The notes beneath the pieces were generated by a model. That model was not told the origin of the DNA and did not search any database. It saw nothing but the letters and a program-made list of their open reading frames with translations. From Labrenzia sp. PHM005 (GTDB lineage: Bacteria; Pseudomonadota; Alphaproteobacteria; Rhizobiales; Stappiaceae), in contig NZ_CP041191.1 in the NCBI RefSeq assembly GCF_006517275.1, forward strand, positions 124,001 to 188,000: a stretch of 64,000 nucleotides of DNA. Direction: 5' to 3'. Shown here one piece after another: positions 62,958-64,000 of the stretch. A program made the translations under genes and the position numbers. The number at the start of each line of letters is the position of its first letter. Within the stretch, counting starts at the first letter, position 1.

Positions 62958-63203
62958 ATGACCACCAGGATCGTCCTGTCCGGACTGCTAACGATATCCG
63001 CACCTACCGCTGCTTTTGCGCATGCAGGCCATATCGGTGAACTTGCGGGTCATGCCCATTGGGTTGGTATTGCAGCTCTTGCTGGTGCCGCTGCGATTGC
63101 CGGTGTCGCGGCATGGGCAGGCCGTAAGAATGGTCAGGCCGACGCCGAACAAGAGGAAGCCGCAGATCAGGATCTCGGCGAAACAGCTGAAGAAGCTGTT
63201 TGA
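62958..63203 (+). CDS. DUF6732 small membrane protein of a cobalamin operon
   Basis: An 81-residue protein with an N-terminal signal or anchor (IVLSGLLTISAPTAAFA), a His-containing segment (HAGHIGELAGHAHWVG), one helix (GIAALAGAAAIAGVAAWAG) and an acidic tail. This arrangement matches the DUF6732 proteins that accompany cobalamin genes, possibly handling cobalt via the His residues. GGGAAA precedes the ATG. It lies 22 bases before cobH and behind the riboswitch, so it shares that control. Confidence 0.8.
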   Translation: MTTRIVLSGLLTISAPTAAFAHAGHIGELAGHAHWVGIAALAGAAAIAGVAAWAGRKNGQADAEQEEAADQDLGETAEEAV

Positions 63204-63224
63204 CAGCACAACTGAGTAGATTTC

Positions 63225-63881
63225 GTGCCGACCACCGAGATGCCACACTATGCCTATGAAACGGACCCTGCGGAAATCTACCGCCAGTCCTTCTCCATAG
63301 TACGGCAAGAAGCTGACTTGTCTCATCTGCCGGAGATGCTGCGTCCGGTCGCAGTGCGCCTGATCCATTCATGCGGCATGACCGACCTGCCGCAGGACCT
63401 GGTCTGGTCGAAAGATGTCGTGAGTGCGGCCCAAGCTGCCTTCTCAAAAGGGGCGCCGGTATTCTGCGACGTTGAGATGGTAGCGCACGGCATCATCAAA
63501 AACCGGCTGCCTGAAGCCTCCAAGGTTGTTTGCACATTGAACGATCCGTCTGTTCCGGATCTGGCAACGAAACTGAATACCACCAGGTCAGCAGCCGCGG
63601 TCGAGTTGTGGCGCGATCAGCTGGATGGCGCCATCGCCGCAATTGGCAACGCACCAACAGCGCTGTTTCATCTTCTAGAGATGGTCGCTGCAGGAGGACC
63701 AAAACCAGCTGTAGTCTTGGGGTTTCCAGTGGGATTTGTGGGCGCCGCGGAATCCAAGGATGCGCTTGCCGAAAATCCTTTCGGCATTCCGTTTCTGGCA
63801 ATCAAGGGCCGCCGCGGCGGATCAGCTATGGCTGCAGCTGCTGTCAATGCGCTGGCCGCCGGACTGCCGGAGGAGGCCTGA
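63225..63881 (+). CDS. cobH: Precorrin-8X methylmutase
   Basis: Moves a methyl group from C11 to C12 of precorrin-8X, giving hydrogenobyrinate in the aerobic cobalamin pathway. The 218-residue length fits. Blocks: YETDPAEIYRQSFSIVRQEADL, the catalytic-His segment AVRLIHSCGMTDLP, GAPVFCDVEMVAHGI, GNAPTALFHLLEMV and PFLAIKGRRGGSAMAAAAVNAL. The start is GTG at 63225 or ATG at 63240; the latter matches the family's usual start more closely. Confidence 0.95.
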   Translation: MPTTEMPHYAYETDPAEIYRQSFSIVRQEADLSHLPEMLRPVAVRLIHSCGMTDLPQDLVWSKDVVSAAQAAFSKGAPVFCDVEMVAHGIIKNRLPEASKVVCTLNDPSVPDLATKLNTTRSAAAVELWRDQLDGAIAAIGNAPTALFHLLEMVAAGGPKPAVVLGFPVGFVGAAESKDALAENPFGIPFLAIKGRRGGSAMAAAAVNALAAGLPEEA

Positions 63882-63882
63882 G

Positions 63883-64000
63883 ATGAAAGATCCGGTTTCG
63901 AAAAGGGGGCTAAAATCCGTCCCGGCAGGCAAGCCTCTGCGCTCGCGCGGATTTTTGTCTCAACCAGGCGGCCAACCATCTGGAGCAGGCAACGGCACAG
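63883..64000 (+). CDS. Start of the next cobalamin-operon gene (cut by window)
   Basis: An open frame starts with ATG one base after the cobH stop, preceded by GGAGGAGG, and runs to the window end (39 codons, MKDPVSKRGLKSVPAGKPLR...). The visible part is basic and Gly/Ser/Pro-rich and shows no recognisable domain. The strong ribosome site and operon position make it real; the identity, perhaps another Cob enzyme, cannot be told from here. Confidence 0.6.
   Translation, partial: MKDPVSKRGLKSVPAGKPLRSRGFLSQPGGQPSGAGNGT

Noticed and set aside
62705..62965. 86-residue minus-strand frame across the cobalamin operon leader
   Set aside because: It lies over the structured RNA, has no ribosome site or family match, and is explained by the riboswitch sequence.

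Overview
The window is chromosomal DNA of an alphaproteobacterium. It is most likely a member of the Hyphomicrobiales close to the marine Stappiaceae (Roseibium/Labrenzia type); that placement is inferred from gene content and protein style, not from a marker gene. Pointers are PutA without a ribbon-helix-helix domain next to an Lrp-type PutR, the aerobic-pathway gene cobH, a PabB-PabC fusion, a short DUF1127 protein beside a LysR regulator, and a tRNA promoter with a CTTGCC -35 box. Coding density is high. I see no insertion sequence, phage, integrase or CRISPR array, and no rRNA.

Region by region. 1-3945 (minus) is a nucleoside/sugar-type ABC importer: a SorC-type regulator, two tandem BMP binding proteins and an ATPase cut by the window edge. 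4497-10326 (plus) holds a secreted DUF1194 von Willebrand-like protein with its own terminator, then mgsA-glk-hrpB tightly packed, then a DUF1186 protein. 10323-14058 is the divergent putA/putR pair. 14156-17763 is a YnjBCD-type ABC importer, convergent with a bfd-bfr iron-storage pair. 18643-23118 holds an SDR oxidoreductase, a large chemoreceptor and a RlmI-like methyltransferase. 23122-28255 is an RND efflux pump with its adaptor and divergent TetR regulator. 28351-33835 holds an RNA methyltransferase, an epimerase-like SDR, YtoQ, a degenerate cold-shock protein, a Tet-type MFS pump, an esterase and an acidic orphan protein. 33910-40066 holds an M42 peptidase, a patatin, MepA, a GNAT enzyme and lepA. 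40203-45976 holds a DUF1127 mini-protein, a LysR regulator, and pheS and pheT with an unrelated membrane protein between them. 46061-52527 holds a small secreted Cys protein, a nucleotidyltransferase, pabB-pabC, a second chemoreceptor overlapping a small membrane protein gene, msrA and a small membrane protein. 53023-58635 has tRNA-Ser(GGA), a flippase plus BcsL/CelD-like acetyltransferase pair, and a large RTX/S-layer-like surface protein. 59213-64000 has a YegD-like Hsp70, a DUF2946-PepSY metal-uptake type pair, and the start of a cobalamin operon (DUF6732, cobH, a cut gene) behind a probable divergent cobalamin riboswitch.

Most of the window is ordinary core and accessory metabolism. No clear multi-gene novel system (defence island, secretion system, biosynthetic cluster) is visible. 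The points that most deserve a second look are single-gene or small-locus oddities: a bacterioferritin with Arg at the haem-ligand position, a cold-shock protein stripped of its RNA-binding aromatics, a membrane protein inside the pheS-pheT operon, a chemoreceptor with a His-rich membrane sensor translationally coupled to a small protein, an orphan S-layer-like RTX protein, and the divergent cobalamin riboswitch.
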